This document shows, piece by piece, positions 35,268 through 43,630 of a stretch of DNA of 61,447 nucleotides. The position numbers and the translations under genes are program-made. Positions within the stretch are counted from its first letter, which is position 1. Every line of letters starts with the position of its first letter. Below the pieces are notes generated by a model that saw only the letters and a program-made list of their open reading frames with translations, ran no database searches and was not told the origin of the DNA. The stretch comes from SZUA-451 sp034721895 (lineage in GTDB: Bacteria > Campylobacterota > Campylobacteria > Campylobacterales > Sulfurovaceae): NCBI GenBank assembly GCA_034721895.1, contig JAYEND010000114.1:1-61447 (forward strand), read 5' to 3'.

Positions 35268-36815
35268 ATGACCCATTATCGCTTTAACAATTTCTATGAA
35301 CTGATCCTTTCACATGGGACAAAGCAGGGGCGGAAGGTCGCTCTTTTTGTCGGAGATGAAAAGATCCGCTATCGTGATCTTCTGGGAAAAGTAGAGGATT
35401 TTGCAGGCTATTTGCAATCCAAAGGGGTGAAGGAAGGCGATAAGGTCGCATTTTTCCTTAGAAACTCTCCTGAGTTCATTATCGCACTTTTTGCACTTTC
35501 CAAGCTTGGAGCGATTGCTGTTCCGGCCAATACCTTTCTCAAATCAGATGAGCTGAGCTATATTCTGAAAGACAGTGGATCAACGATGCTGATCGCTTCA
35601 GTCATTTATGAAAAGGTGGTCCATCATTCTGATGTGAAAGAGCTCTGCAAGCTGATCATATGGGAAGGCGGATTGAGAGTCACCGATAAGTCCAATTTGA
35701 GTTTTGAAGAAGCAATGGCTGAAAAACTTCATGCAAAAGCTGTCATGCAAAAGCTGGATGACACTGCAGTTATTATCTATACTTCGGGGACAACAGGCAA
35801 ACCCAAAGGGGCAATGCTCAGCTATAAAAACATCTTCTCCAACTGCGAGTCGGGAAGTGAGCGTATCCATGTGACTGCAAAAGACCGTGTTATCGTCTTT
35901 CTACCGATGTTTCACTCCTTTACCCTTTCGATCGGTGTGATCCTTTTCCTCTATGTGGGCGGCAGTCTGGTGCTTGTCAAGTCACTCAAGCCTTTCAGCA
36001 ATATCTTCAAGCAGGTATTGACCAAAAGGGTTACGCTCTTCCTTGGGATCCCTGATGTCTACAATGCATTGGCAAAAGCCAAGCTCCCCTGGTATTTCAT
36101 GTGGTTTAACAATGTGCGCGCTTTTGTCTCCGGGGCAGCAGCACTGCAGGAGCATACGCTGATCGCAATGGATGAGAAATTCAAGCGGGCAACACTGGTG
36201 GAAGGCTATGGTCTGAGCGAGGCGGGTCCTGCAGTCTGCATCAATCCGCTGGAGAAGCCCAAGGCCAAATCTGTCGGAACGGCGATGCCCGGATATGAGA
36301 TCAAGATCGTTGATGAAAATATGGTTGAACTTCCCCCCGGTAAAATCGGGGATATCATCTCTACCGGTGATAATGTGATGCAGGGCTACCTGGGCAGACC
36401 TGAGGCGACAGCTGAAACCATTATCAATAATTGGCTACTGACTGGAGATATGGGCTATATGGACGAAGAGGGGTATCTCTATATTGTTGACAGGAAGAAA
36501 GATCTGATCATCTCCAAAGGGATCAATATCTATCCACGGGAGATCGAAGAAGTGATGGATAGGTTTGACGGAATTTCTGCCTCTGCGGTCATTGGAATTC
36601 CGGATGATAAAAGTGGTGAAATTCCAGTTGCCTATATCGAACTTGAAGAAGAGATAGATAGCATAGATGAAGTTACATTGCGCGAGTATCTGCGCGAGTA
36701 TCTTGCCAATTTTAAACTTCCCAGAGGATTCTATTTTGTGGATGAACTTCCGAAAAATGCGACGGGGAAAGTTTTGAAGAGGGTATTGAAAGAGAAGCTT
36801 ATGAAGGATCAGTGA
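35268..36815 (+). CDS. AMP-dependent acyl-CoA ligase
   Basis: A 515-residue adenylate-forming enzyme with P-loop TAVIIYTSGTTGKPKGAMLSY, acyl-adenylate motif VEGYGLSEAGP, WLLTGDMGYMDEEGYLYIVDRKKDLIISKG, and C-terminal catalytic lysine in PKNATGKVLKR. It starts two bases after the FadL stop (TAGGATG), implying translational coupling. Substrate is probably a fatty or aromatic acid imported by FadL. It differs clearly from the ligase at 30.3 kb, so the two are not recent duplicates. Confidence 0.9.
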   Translation: MTHYRFNNFYELILSHGTKQGRKVALFVGDEKIRYRDLLGKVEDFAGYLQSKGVKEGDKVAFFLRNSPEFIIALFALSKLGAIAVPANTFLKSDELSYILKDSGSTMLIASVIYEKVVHHSDVKELCKLIIWEGGLRVTDKSNLSFEEAMAEKLHAKAVMQKLDDTAVIIYTSGTTGKPKGAMLSYKNIFSNCESGSERIHVTAKDRVIVFLPMFHSFTLSIGVILFLYVGGSLVLVKSLKPFSNIFKQVLTKRVTLFLGIPDVYNALAKAKLPWYFMWFNNVRAFVSGAAALQEHTLIAMDEKFKRATLVEGYGLSEAGPAVCINPLEKPKAKSVGTAMPGYEIKIVDENMVELPPGKIGDIISTGDNVMQGYLGRPEATAETIINNWLLTGDMGYMDEEGYLYIVDRKKDLIISKGINIYPREIEEVMDRFDGISASAVIGIPDDKSGEIPVAYIELEEEIDSIDEVTLREYLREYLANFKLPRGFYFVDELPKNATGKVLKRVLKEKLMKDQ

Positions 36816-36851
36816 TTAAACCTTCTGTATAAACCTGGATGGATCTATTCT

Positions 36852-36879
36852 GTCATTCCGGACTTGCTCCGGAGTCTCC
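36852..36879. repeat. REP-like palindromic unit
   Basis: Contains CCGGA-CTTGC-TCCGG (36858-36872) followed by AGTCTCC. Framework GTCA-x-xCTTGx-...TCTC is shared with 33928-33985, where the stem reads CTGAA/TTCAG. The paired stem changes keep the hairpin, as in a dispersed palindromic family. Confidence 0.5.
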
Positions 36880-36946
36880 ACTCTACCAAAAAATCCCCTT
36901 CTATGCTATACTATAAGAAATTACAAAATGTATTAGGAACGATTAT

Positions 36947-38680
36947 TTGAAATATTTGATTGATTTTATAGAAAAAAAAGAGGCAGAAAAGACAAAAATT
37001 TATCCCCATCTCAAGTGTACGGAAGAAGAAGCGGGATTGATTCAGTATGTCTGCAGACGATATGTCAAAGGGATCGAGGAGGTTCCTGTCCTTGAAATTT
37101 TACAGCATAACTGTGAGAAGGGAGCGTATCTCTATCTTGAGAAGCTGCCGTTGATCAAACACCTTATGGACCTGGGCTGGCTGACTCAGATCAGTTTCGG
37201 GCAGATCAAGGCGCATGATATTTCCAAACTGGAGATATTGACGACAGCGGTGACACCGAGTATTGCCCTGCTTCGCCTGCTGGAAGAAGGATCTCTGGAG
37301 ATATCTCTGCCCGAGATCAAGCCCTATACCGATCACCTGGAATATCTGCAGGATCAGTTCGATGTAGTTGAACTGCTGCACAAAATGTCAACGTTTAAAC
37401 AAAGCTTTACGGATAATTCATTAAGTATCGGCAGATTGAAGAATAAGCTGGGGCTTTTGACCAAGCGTATCGAAGAGCGCTTGAAAGTAACAGCCGAACC
37501 AATTGTGGTAGAGGAGTTTTTCAGGGAAAAGGAGCTGGATGAGCGTGAACAGCGCATTTTTCTTGCCTTGCTGAAGGAAGAGTACAGCGGGGGAGAGGGG
37601 CAGTTCCGTGAAATGAATACTCTGATTGAGCTGATCTCTTTTGATGAGTATGAAAAGATAAAAAACAGGGCTCTTCTGGAAGAGGGTGCCAAGCTCATCA
37701 CCGAAGAGATCATTGATTATGAAGAGATTCTCAATATGTTTGGAGGGATCAGCCGCTCTTTTTATCTGCGTGATGAGGTAATGCAGCGTATTATCCATCC
37801 GAAAAAAAAGAAGAAAGTCACCAAGCTTAAACTTGATATGCTTGTCAAGGAACAGGATCTTTTTGAATATTTGAAACCTGTTACGACACTCGATGATGTG
37901 GTTTTGCATCCCAAAACCAGAGAGACACTTCAGACTGTTGTCAAACAGGTAGACAAAAATGTTTACAAAAAGCTCAAAGAGTGGGGGCTTAAAGGAAAGC
38001 GCAAGGGGATTGATGCCCGTATCATATTTTATGGTCCTCCAGGAACAGGAAAGACCATGACTGCGGTCAGTTTTGCGAAGACGCTGAAACGTCCGATTCT
38101 CAGTTTTGACTGCTCCAAGATCCTCTCCATGTATGTGGGAGAGAGTGAAAAAAATGTTCGGAAGATTTTTGATGACTTCAAGATACTGAGTAAAAAAGCG
38201 AAAGTGGAACCGATCCTGCTTTTGAACGAAGCAGACCAGTTTCTCAGTGCACGAAGCGAAGGACAGGGGAGTTCCGCGGACAAGATGCATAATCAGATGC
38301 AAAATATTTTTCTGGAACAGATCGAAAAATTTGAGGGTATTTTGATTGCGACGACCAATCTGCTTGAAAACATAGACAAAGCTTTTTCCAGACGATTCAA
38401 TTACAAGATTGAATTTAAAAAACCGGGAAGAAAGCATAGACTCAGACTCTGGCAATACATGCTTCCGGAGAATGCTGATTATGAAGAGGGTTTTGAAATT
38501 TCCGAATTGGCAAAACATGAGCTTACGGGCGGACAGATCAACCTGGTCATCAAAAATACCGCCTATAGAGTAGCTGTAAAGGAGGAGAGTCTTTTTATGA
38601 TGCAGGACTTTATCGAAGAGATCTCCAAAGAGCAGGGAAGCAGTTTTGACAGTACCAAAAGTATGGGCTTTAAAGTGTGA
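36947..38680 (+). CDS. AAA+ ATPase with N-terminal helical region
   Basis: A 577-residue protein starting at TTG 36947 with AGGA eight bases upstream. Residues 1-300 are helical and of no recognised family. An AAA+ core of roughly 200 residues follows, with Walker A FYGPPGTGKT, a Walker B in which Asn replaces the usual Asp (PILLLNEADQF), sensor-like ILIATTNLLENIDKAFSRRFNY (arginine finger RR), and a C-terminal small domain with TGGQINLVIKN. The NEAD variant occurs in a family of uncharacterised bacterial AAA+ proteins. The next gene, a membrane protein, overlaps its stop, so the two may act together. Confidence 0.8.
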   Translation: MKYLIDFIEKKEAEKTKIYPHLKCTEEEAGLIQYVCRRYVKGIEEVPVLEILQHNCEKGAYLYLEKLPLIKHLMDLGWLTQISFGQIKAHDISKLEILTTAVTPSIALLRLLEEGSLEISLPEIKPYTDHLEYLQDQFDVVELLHKMSTFKQSFTDNSLSIGRLKNKLGLLTKRIEERLKVTAEPIVVEEFFREKELDEREQRIFLALLKEEYSGGEGQFREMNTLIELISFDEYEKIKNRALLEEGAKLITEEIIDYEEILNMFGGISRSFYLRDEVMQRIIHPKKKKKVTKLKLDMLVKEQDLFEYLKPVTTLDDVVLHPKTRETLQTVVKQVDKNVYKKLKEWGLKGKRKGIDARIIFYGPPGTGKTMTAVSFAKTLKRPILSFDCSKILSMYVGESEKNVRKIFDDFKILSKKAKVEPILLLNEADQFLSARSEGQGSSADKMHNQMQNIFLEQIEKFEGILIATTNLLENIDKAFSRRFNYKIEFKKPGRKHRLRLWQYMLPENADYEEGFEISELAKHELTGGQINLVIKNTAYRVAVKEESLFMMQDFIEEISKEQGSSFDSTKSMGFKV

Positions 38681-39237
38681 TGGGCTTCAAAGAGAGGGCA
38701 CTCTGGTTTCTGGCAGGGCTTTTTTGTGCAGGAATCATTGGTTACCTGTATCCTCCTCTGATGCTATGGATAGTACTTTTCTCATTGGCAGGAGTTGTAT
38801 TACTGTTATGGCAAATGAGAAAGAAGGATGTTTTCACTCCCCGGAGTAAAACCTTCAAAACAATTGAAAAGATTCAGAAAAAGCGTAAAAAGATCGCAAC
38901 AGACAAACATCATCATATCAATGACCAGATCAATTATATCGAAGTGCAATGGGGCTATACGCAGGAGCAGAAAAGGGTGATCGTGCACTTTATCGAACAG
39001 CGTGCCTATAGTGAAATGTACAACAAATTCACAGCTTCTCTGCTTCCTCAGCTGATCACACTGATCGAGAATTGTAATAACAGAGAGCAAAAAGGCTGCA
39101 AAAGAGAGGTTTCCCGTCGCATCAAAGAGCTGACTCTGATCATGAAAGAAGAGCTTAAAAGAAAAAAATCTCAAAGCAAAGAGAGTTTTGAAACGACTTT
39201 GGAAGTGTATGATCATTTACTGAATGAAGTAAAGTAG
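38680..39237 (+). CDS. membrane protein with cytosolic helical domain, unknown function
   Basis: About 185 residues from ATG 38680, overlapping the ATPase stop (TGATG), so translationally coupled. Two adjacent hydrophobic segments (about residues 6-25 and 28-44) are followed by a basic, helical cytosolic region (KTIEKIQKKRKKIATDKHHH, then LIENCNNREQKGCKREVSRR). No family is recognised. Candidate partner or substrate of the AAA+ ATPase. Confidence 0.7.
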   Translation: MGFKERALWFLAGLFCAGIIGYLYPPLMLWIVLFSLAGVVLLLWQMRKKDVFTPRSKTFKTIEKIQKKRKKIATDKHHHINDQINYIEVQWGYTQEQKRVIVHFIEQRAYSEMYNKFTASLLPQLITLIENCNNREQKGCKREVSRRIKELTLIMKEELKRKKSQSKESFETTLEVYDHLLNEVK

Positions 39238-39300
39238 TGTTGGTGCATCATTCGAAATATTCCCACAGGGGGAACCGACATTGCAGCTTCTGAGAGATGT

Positions 39301-39705
39301 CTATTTGACTACAGAAAGCCCTTCTCTCTTCCATGCCCCAATACCGCCTTTGACATTGAGTGGTGTAAAGCCATGTTTTTCAAGGATGCGGGAAGCTGAG
39401 ACACTCCTGTTGCCACTCTGGCAATAGACAATGATCTTTTTGTTTCTATCGTTTTGAAGACTTAACAGGTTTTCGCTCAAAATTTGCAGCGGAATCAGTT
39501 TTGCTCCCTGAATATGCTCTTGTTTGAATTCTCCATCTGTGCGTACATCAAGCAGCGTAACATTATTATCTTTTTCCAGAAGTGTATGGGCCTGTTTAGG
39601 GGCAATAGATTCAAAGTTGGCGAGTATCCACCCTTTGGAGTAGGCGAAGTAGGCAAGTAATCCAGCCATTGCAATCCAGTAAAGGATATTTGTATAACGT
39701 TTCAT
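39301..39705 (-). CDS. membrane-anchored rhodanese-domain protein
   Basis: About 134 residues from ATG 39705 (GAAGG upstream; a longer frame begins at 39771). One N-terminal transmembrane segment is followed by a rhodanese fold with LLDVRTDGEFKQEHIQGAKLIPL and active-site loop YCQSGNR, where Cys can carry persulfide. Probably periplasmic-facing, with a role in sulfur transfer or thiosulfate metabolism. It is divergent from the nuo operon. Confidence 0.85.
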   Translation of the reverse strand: MKRYTNILYWIAMAGLLAYFAYSKGWILANFESIAPKQAHTLLEKDNNVTLLDVRTDGEFKQEHIQGAKLIPLQILSENLLSLQNDRNKKIIVYCQSGNRSVSASRILEKHGFTPLNVKGGIGAWKREGLSVVK

Positions 39706-39889
39706 TTTTATTAAGCCTTCAGTTTTTTTGATATTGTAGTCACTTTTTCCTGCACTCTCTTTGTTTCGCAAAGTTACATCCCTGAAAGTTATCTTTCAAA
39801 CACTTTTTACTCAAAGCACTTTAACCTATTTTTTGATACCATAAAATCAAATACTCTGAGATTACTCTCGCTATAGGAAAGGGGTTATA

Positions 39890-40279
39890 ATGACTCATGT
39901 GATAACAGATCACCCGTATTTCGGTGTCTTTGTTCTGTTTGCAATGACAGCGATTGCCTTCCCGGCAACATTGGCAGCTGCCAGATTTGTAAGCCGAAAA
40001 CTGGCAAGGCTGGATACTGAAAAACTCAAGTTAACGATCTACGAATGTGGACCGGAAGTGACTAAGCAGCCCAATACGATCTCCGTTCAGTTCTATCTGA
40101 TCGCTCTGCTTTTCATCCTTTTTGATGTGGAAATTATTTTTATGTTTCCGTGGGCGATTGACTTCAAGCTGTTGGGTTGGTTCGGTTTTGCAGAGATGAT
40201 ATTGTTTATTTTACTATTGACGATTGGATTCGTCTATGCTTGGAAGAAAGGAGCACTTGAATGGCACAGCATCAAGTAA
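39890..40279 (+). CDS. nuoA: NADH-quinone oxidoreductase subunit A
   Basis: First gene of a 15-gene complex I operon. A 129-residue membrane subunit with three hydrophobic segments and the conserved loop YECGPEV plus LFDVEIIFMFPWA. AGGAAAGGGG lies just before the ATG. It overlaps nuoB by 19 bases. The non-coding region before it carries the presumed operon promoter, but no single -10 box stands out. Confidence 0.95.
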   Translation: MTHVITDHPYFGVFVLFAMTAIAFPATLAAARFVSRKLARLDTEKLKLTIYECGPEVTKQPNTISVQFYLIALLFILFDVEIIFMFPWAIDFKLLGWFGFAEMILFILLLTIGFVYAWKKGALEWHSIK

Positions 40280-40773
40280 ATTATGCCTCGTCAGCAGGCT
40301 TGCCGATCGCATTGACATCGGTTGACAAACTCGTAAACTGGGGGAGATCAAACTCTCTTTGGCCGTTGACATACGGTCTGGCCTGTTGTGCGATCGAAAT
40401 GATGGCATCGGGAGCGAGTCGTTATGACTTTGACCGTATGGGTACGATCTTCCGTGCTTCTCCAAGACAGGCAGATGTCATGATCCTTGCAGGGACACTT
40501 TCAAAAAAACATTCTGAATTTGCCCGAAGGCTTTATGATCAGATGAGTGAACCAAAATGGGTCATCTCAATGGGTTCCTGTGCCAACACAGGGGGTATGT
40601 TCAACACTTATGCAACGGTGCAGGGCGTAGACAGGATCATTCCGGTAGATATTTACCTGCCGGGGTGTGCCCCTCGACCTGAAACCCTGCAGTATGCCAT
40701 GATGATGCTCCAGAAAAAGATCAGAAGAGAGTCTGCCAACATGAATAACAACACTAAGCAGAGGATAGTCTAA
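40261..40773 (+). CDS. nuoB: NADH-quinone oxidoreductase subunit B
   Basis: 170-residue hydrophilic subunit holding the terminal [4Fe-4S] cluster N2, which passes electrons to quinone. Ligand cysteines are visible in GLACCAIEMMA, MGSCANTGGMF and PGCAPRPE. The quinone-site region GASRYDFDRMG is intact. Coupled to nuoA by overlap and one base from nuoC. Confidence 0.97.
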   Translation: MAQHQVNYASSAGLPIALTSVDKLVNWGRSNSLWPLTYGLACCAIEMMASGASRYDFDRMGTIFRASPRQADVMILAGTLSKKHSEFARRLYDQMSEPKWVISMGSCANTGGMFNTYATVQGVDRIIPVDIYLPGCAPRPETLQYAMMMLQKKIRRESANMNNNTKQRIV

Positions 40774-40774
40774 G

Positions 40775-41566
40775 ATGAGAAAATATACTCCCAAAGATAA
40801 CGTTCAGGCCAAGTCGTACTATACGGATAGATTCTGGGTGGCGCCACGTGTACCCAGAGAAGAGGTTGAAGAGGGTTCGCATTTTGATGCAGTGCTCAAA
40901 GCGGTCAGCAAAAAGGTAAAGGTCTTAGATGCCTCTGTTCAAATTGGTCAGCTCAGAATTGTGATCAATGCGAAAAATAATGTTGACGCACTGCAGATCC
41001 TTAGAGATGAGTGCGGATATAAATCCTGTTCAGAGTTGAGTGCCGTGGATTATCTCGCCAAAGAGGGTGAGTTCGAAATCTTTTATCAGATGCTGAACCT
41101 TGATGAGGCAAAGCGTGTGAGAATTGTCTGCCGTATCAAAGAGGGTGAAGCGATCGAAAGTATTGTACCGCTCTTTAAAATGGCGAACTTCGCTGAACGT
41201 GAAATGTTTGATATGTTCGGTATCAAAGTCAATAACCATCCTTTCCTTAAGCGTATTATTATGCCGGATGACTGGGAAGGACATCCACTTCTGAAAACCT
41301 ATCCATTGCATGGAGATGAGTTTGCTTCTTGGTATGAAGTGGATAAGATCTTTGGAAAAGAGTACAGAGAGGTTGTCGGGCCGGAGAATAGAGATCCTGC
41401 CAATATCGATCGTTATGACTCTCAGAGATTCTCTCGCATCGGTTATGAAGTGCCGTTTGGAGCAGAGATCGATCCGGAGAATGAAAAAGAGCAGCCAATC
41501 GAATACAGTGAAACATTCCTGGTCGATTACACCACAGGGTCCAAGACTCTTGAGAAGCGAAGATAG
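40775..41566 (+). CDS. nuoC: NADH-quinone oxidoreductase subunit C
   Basis: 263-residue 30-kDa-type subunit of the peripheral arm. The signature FAEREMFDMFGIKVNNHP-LKRIIMPDDWEGHPLLKTYP is complete. It is separate from NuoD rather than fused as in E. coli. A 50-residue N-terminal stretch and a C-terminal extension (FGAEIDPENEKEQPIEYSET) fit the epsilonproteobacterial form. Confidence 0.96.
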   Translation: MRKYTPKDNVQAKSYYTDRFWVAPRVPREEVEEGSHFDAVLKAVSKKVKVLDASVQIGQLRIVINAKNNVDALQILRDECGYKSCSELSAVDYLAKEGEFEIFYQMLNLDEAKRVRIVCRIKEGEAIESIVPLFKMANFAEREMFDMFGIKVNNHPFLKRIIMPDDWEGHPLLKTYPLHGDEFASWYEVDKIFGKEYREVVGPENRDPANIDRYDSQRFSRIGYEVPFGAEIDPENEKEQPIEYSETFLVDYTTGSKTLEKRR

Positions 41567-41575
41567 GGAGAGTAG

Positions 41576-42802
41576 ATGCAAGTAACCAATAAATTAACCC
41601 CATTTTTTGAAAACCTCAATTTTGAGCGTGATGATAATACAATGGTGATCAACTTTGGTCCGCAGCACCCTTCGGCACACGGTCAGCTGAGACTGATACT
41701 GGAGCTGGATGGAGAACTGGTGGTCAAAGCGGTTCCGGATATCGGATATCTGCACCGTGGTATCGAAAAGATGGCAGAGAATATGACATATAACGAATTC
41801 CTGCCGACAACGGACAGACTCGACTATATCGCATCGACTTCCAATAACTATGCCTATGCCTTGAGTGTAGAGCGTCTCATCGGGCTGGAAGTGCCGAGAC
41901 GTGCGCAGGTGATCCGAACGATGCTTCTGGAGATTAACAGGATCATCTCTCATCTCTTCTTCGTTGCGACACATGCACTCGATGTTGGAGCCATGAGTGT
42001 CTTCCTTTATGCATTCCGTGAGAGAGAATATGCGATGGACCTGATGGAAGATTATTGTGGTGCGCGATTGACGCACTCGGCTGTGCGTATCGGCGGTGTG
42101 CCTCTCGATCTTCCTGCCGGTTGGCTGGAAAGTCTGGCAACTTTTGTCGCCAAGATGCCTGAAGAAGTTCAAACCTATGAAGACCTTCTGACAGAGAACC
42201 GTATCTGGAAAATGCGTCTGGAGGATGTGGGAACACTGAGTGCCGAAGATGCACTCTCCTGGGGATGTTCAGGAATCATGATCAGAGGTTCAGGCATCAA
42301 GTATGATATTCGTAAAGAGGAACCTTACGAGCTTTATGAAGAGCTTGATTTTGATATCCCTGTCACAGACAAGTGTGACAGTTATGGTCGTTATCTACTC
42401 TATATGGAAGAGATGCGACAATCTTGTAAAATTCTACAGCAGTTGATTCCGATGCATGCCAAAACTGAACCGAAACTGATGGCTCATGCGCCGCAGTATA
42501 TCTCCGCTCCGAAAGAGGAGATTATGACACAGAACTATGCACTGATGGAGCACTTTGTTCTTGTGACCCAGGGAATGAGGCCACCGGTTGGTGAAGTCTA
42601 TGCGCCGACAGAGTCTCCAAAAGGTGAGCTCGGATTCTATATCAAATCGGAAGGTGAACCGTATGCTTATCGTTTGAAGTGCAGAGCGCCGAGTTTCTTC
42701 CACACAGGACTGTTGCAAGAGCTATTGGTAGGGACTTATATTGCGGATGTTGTTACGATCGTTGGTACTACCAATATCGTATTTGGTGAAGTGGATCGAT
42801 AA
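41576..42802 (+). CDS. nuoD: NADH-quinone oxidoreductase subunit D
   Basis: 408-residue 49-kDa-type subunit that, with NuoB, forms the quinone-binding cavity. NFGPQHPSAHGQLRL carries the key quinone-site His, followed by DIGYLHRGIEKMAE, DRLDYIASTSNNYAY and a C-terminal GEVDR. Nothing unusual in the catalytic residues. Confidence 0.97.
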   Translation: MQVTNKLTPFFENLNFERDDNTMVINFGPQHPSAHGQLRLILELDGELVVKAVPDIGYLHRGIEKMAENMTYNEFLPTTDRLDYIASTSNNYAYALSVERLIGLEVPRRAQVIRTMLLEINRIISHLFFVATHALDVGAMSVFLYAFREREYAMDLMEDYCGARLTHSAVRIGGVPLDLPAGWLESLATFVAKMPEEVQTYEDLLTENRIWKMRLEDVGTLSAEDALSWGCSGIMIRGSGIKYDIRKEEPYELYEELDFDIPVTDKCDSYGRYLLYMEEMRQSCKILQQLIPMHAKTEPKLMAHAPQYISAPKEEIMTQNYALMEHFVLVTQGMRPPVGEVYAPTESPKGELGFYIKSEGEPYAYRLKCRAPSFFHTGLLQELLVGTYIADVVTIVGTTNIVFGEVDR

Positions 42803-42811
42803 GGGGCCGGA

Positions 42812-43630
42812 ATGAAAAGATATGATTTAAGACATTTACAGGATAATTTCTATGACAGAATGGTCGAGCTTCTCAACAGTGATCTGAAGGTTGCTGAAGT
42901 AGGTATTTTCCTCTTTGAAGTAGGGGATTTTTCTTCGATTCAGAAGAGTGCCGACCTGATCAAAGAGCAGGGCCATGATCTGATGAACTCTCTTAAGTTC
43001 AATGAAGTAGATTGGACGATAGTGGTTAAAAAGAGTGACGAAGAGACGAAAAAAGCACGACAGGAAACTATTGAGTCTGCCAAAAAAGCTGCAGAAAAAG
43101 CCGCTAAGGAAAGAGAGGAAGCTGCAGAAAAAGCTGCTGCAGAGAAAGCCGCTGCAGAAAAAGAAGCTGAAGAAAAAGCTGCCAGAGAAAAAGAGGAAGC
43201 TGCGAAAAAAGAAGCTGAAGAAAAAGCACTCAAAGAGAAAGAAGAGGCTGCCGCAAAAGTTGCTGCCGAGAAAGAAGCCGAGGGAAAAGCCGCTGCAGAA
43301 AAAGCTGCGGAAGAGAAAGAGAAAACCGCCGCAAAAACAACTGAAACTGTTAAAGTTGGAGAGATTGAGGAGTTGGATGCAGCAGCAGCTGAAGAGATCA
43401 CAGAAATGATAGAGGCAGAAGAAGCAAAAACTGATAAAGTCAAAGAGGTTGAAGATCTGGATATCACTGAAAATGAAGCGCTTTCAGATATGGCAGAGGA
43501 AGAAGAGGCTATAGAAAAAGAAAAAGCCGAAGAGAAAGCACCTGTCAGGAAAACACCGGCAAGAAAGTCTACGCCAAGGCCCAAAGCTAAACCCAGGGCA
43601 AAGTCCAAAGCCAGAGGAAAGGCTAAATAA
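42812..43630 (+). CDS. NuoE-position subunit without cysteines, with long Ala/Glu/Lys and basic tail
   Basis: A 272-residue protein at the nuoE position. Residues 1-80 form a compact domain (YDLRHLQDNFYDRMVELLNSDLK, VDWTIVVKK) resembling the small proteins that replace NuoE in Campylobacter and Helicobacter. It contains no cysteine, so it cannot bind the [2Fe-2S] cluster N1a. Residues 85-205 are a low-complexity Ala/Glu/Lys helix with TolA-like EKAAAEKEAEEKAA units. Residues 206-245 are acidic, and about 248-272 form a Lys/Arg/Pro/Ala segment like a histone H1 tail (RPKAKPRAKSKARGKAK). Such a tail is not part of any canonical complex I subunit. Its stop overlaps the next start by one base. 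Confidence 0.75.
   Translation: MKRYDLRHLQDNFYDRMVELLNSDLKVAEVGIFLFEVGDFSSIQKSADLIKEQGHDLMNSLKFNEVDWTIVVKKSDEETKKARQETIESAKKAAEKAAKEREEAAEKAAAEKAAAEKEAEEKAAREKEEAAKKEAEEKALKEKEEAAAKVAAEKEAEGKAAAEKAAEEKEKTAAKTTETVKVGEIEELDAAAAEEITEMIEAEEAKTDKVKEVEDLDITENEALSDMAEEEEAIEKEKAEEKAPVRKTPARKSTPRPKAKPRAKSKARGKAK

Noticed and set aside
37421..38518. A long (365-codon) minus-strand open frame inside the AAA+ ATPase gene
   Set aside because: The plus strand encodes clear Walker and sensor motifs. The antisense translation shows no family features and is a composition shadow.
42940..43608. A Ser/Ala/Phe-rich minus-strand open frame of 222 codons
   Set aside because: It is the mirror of the Ala/Glu/Lys tail of the NuoE-position protein; GCN/GAN/AAA codons give open antisense frames automatically.
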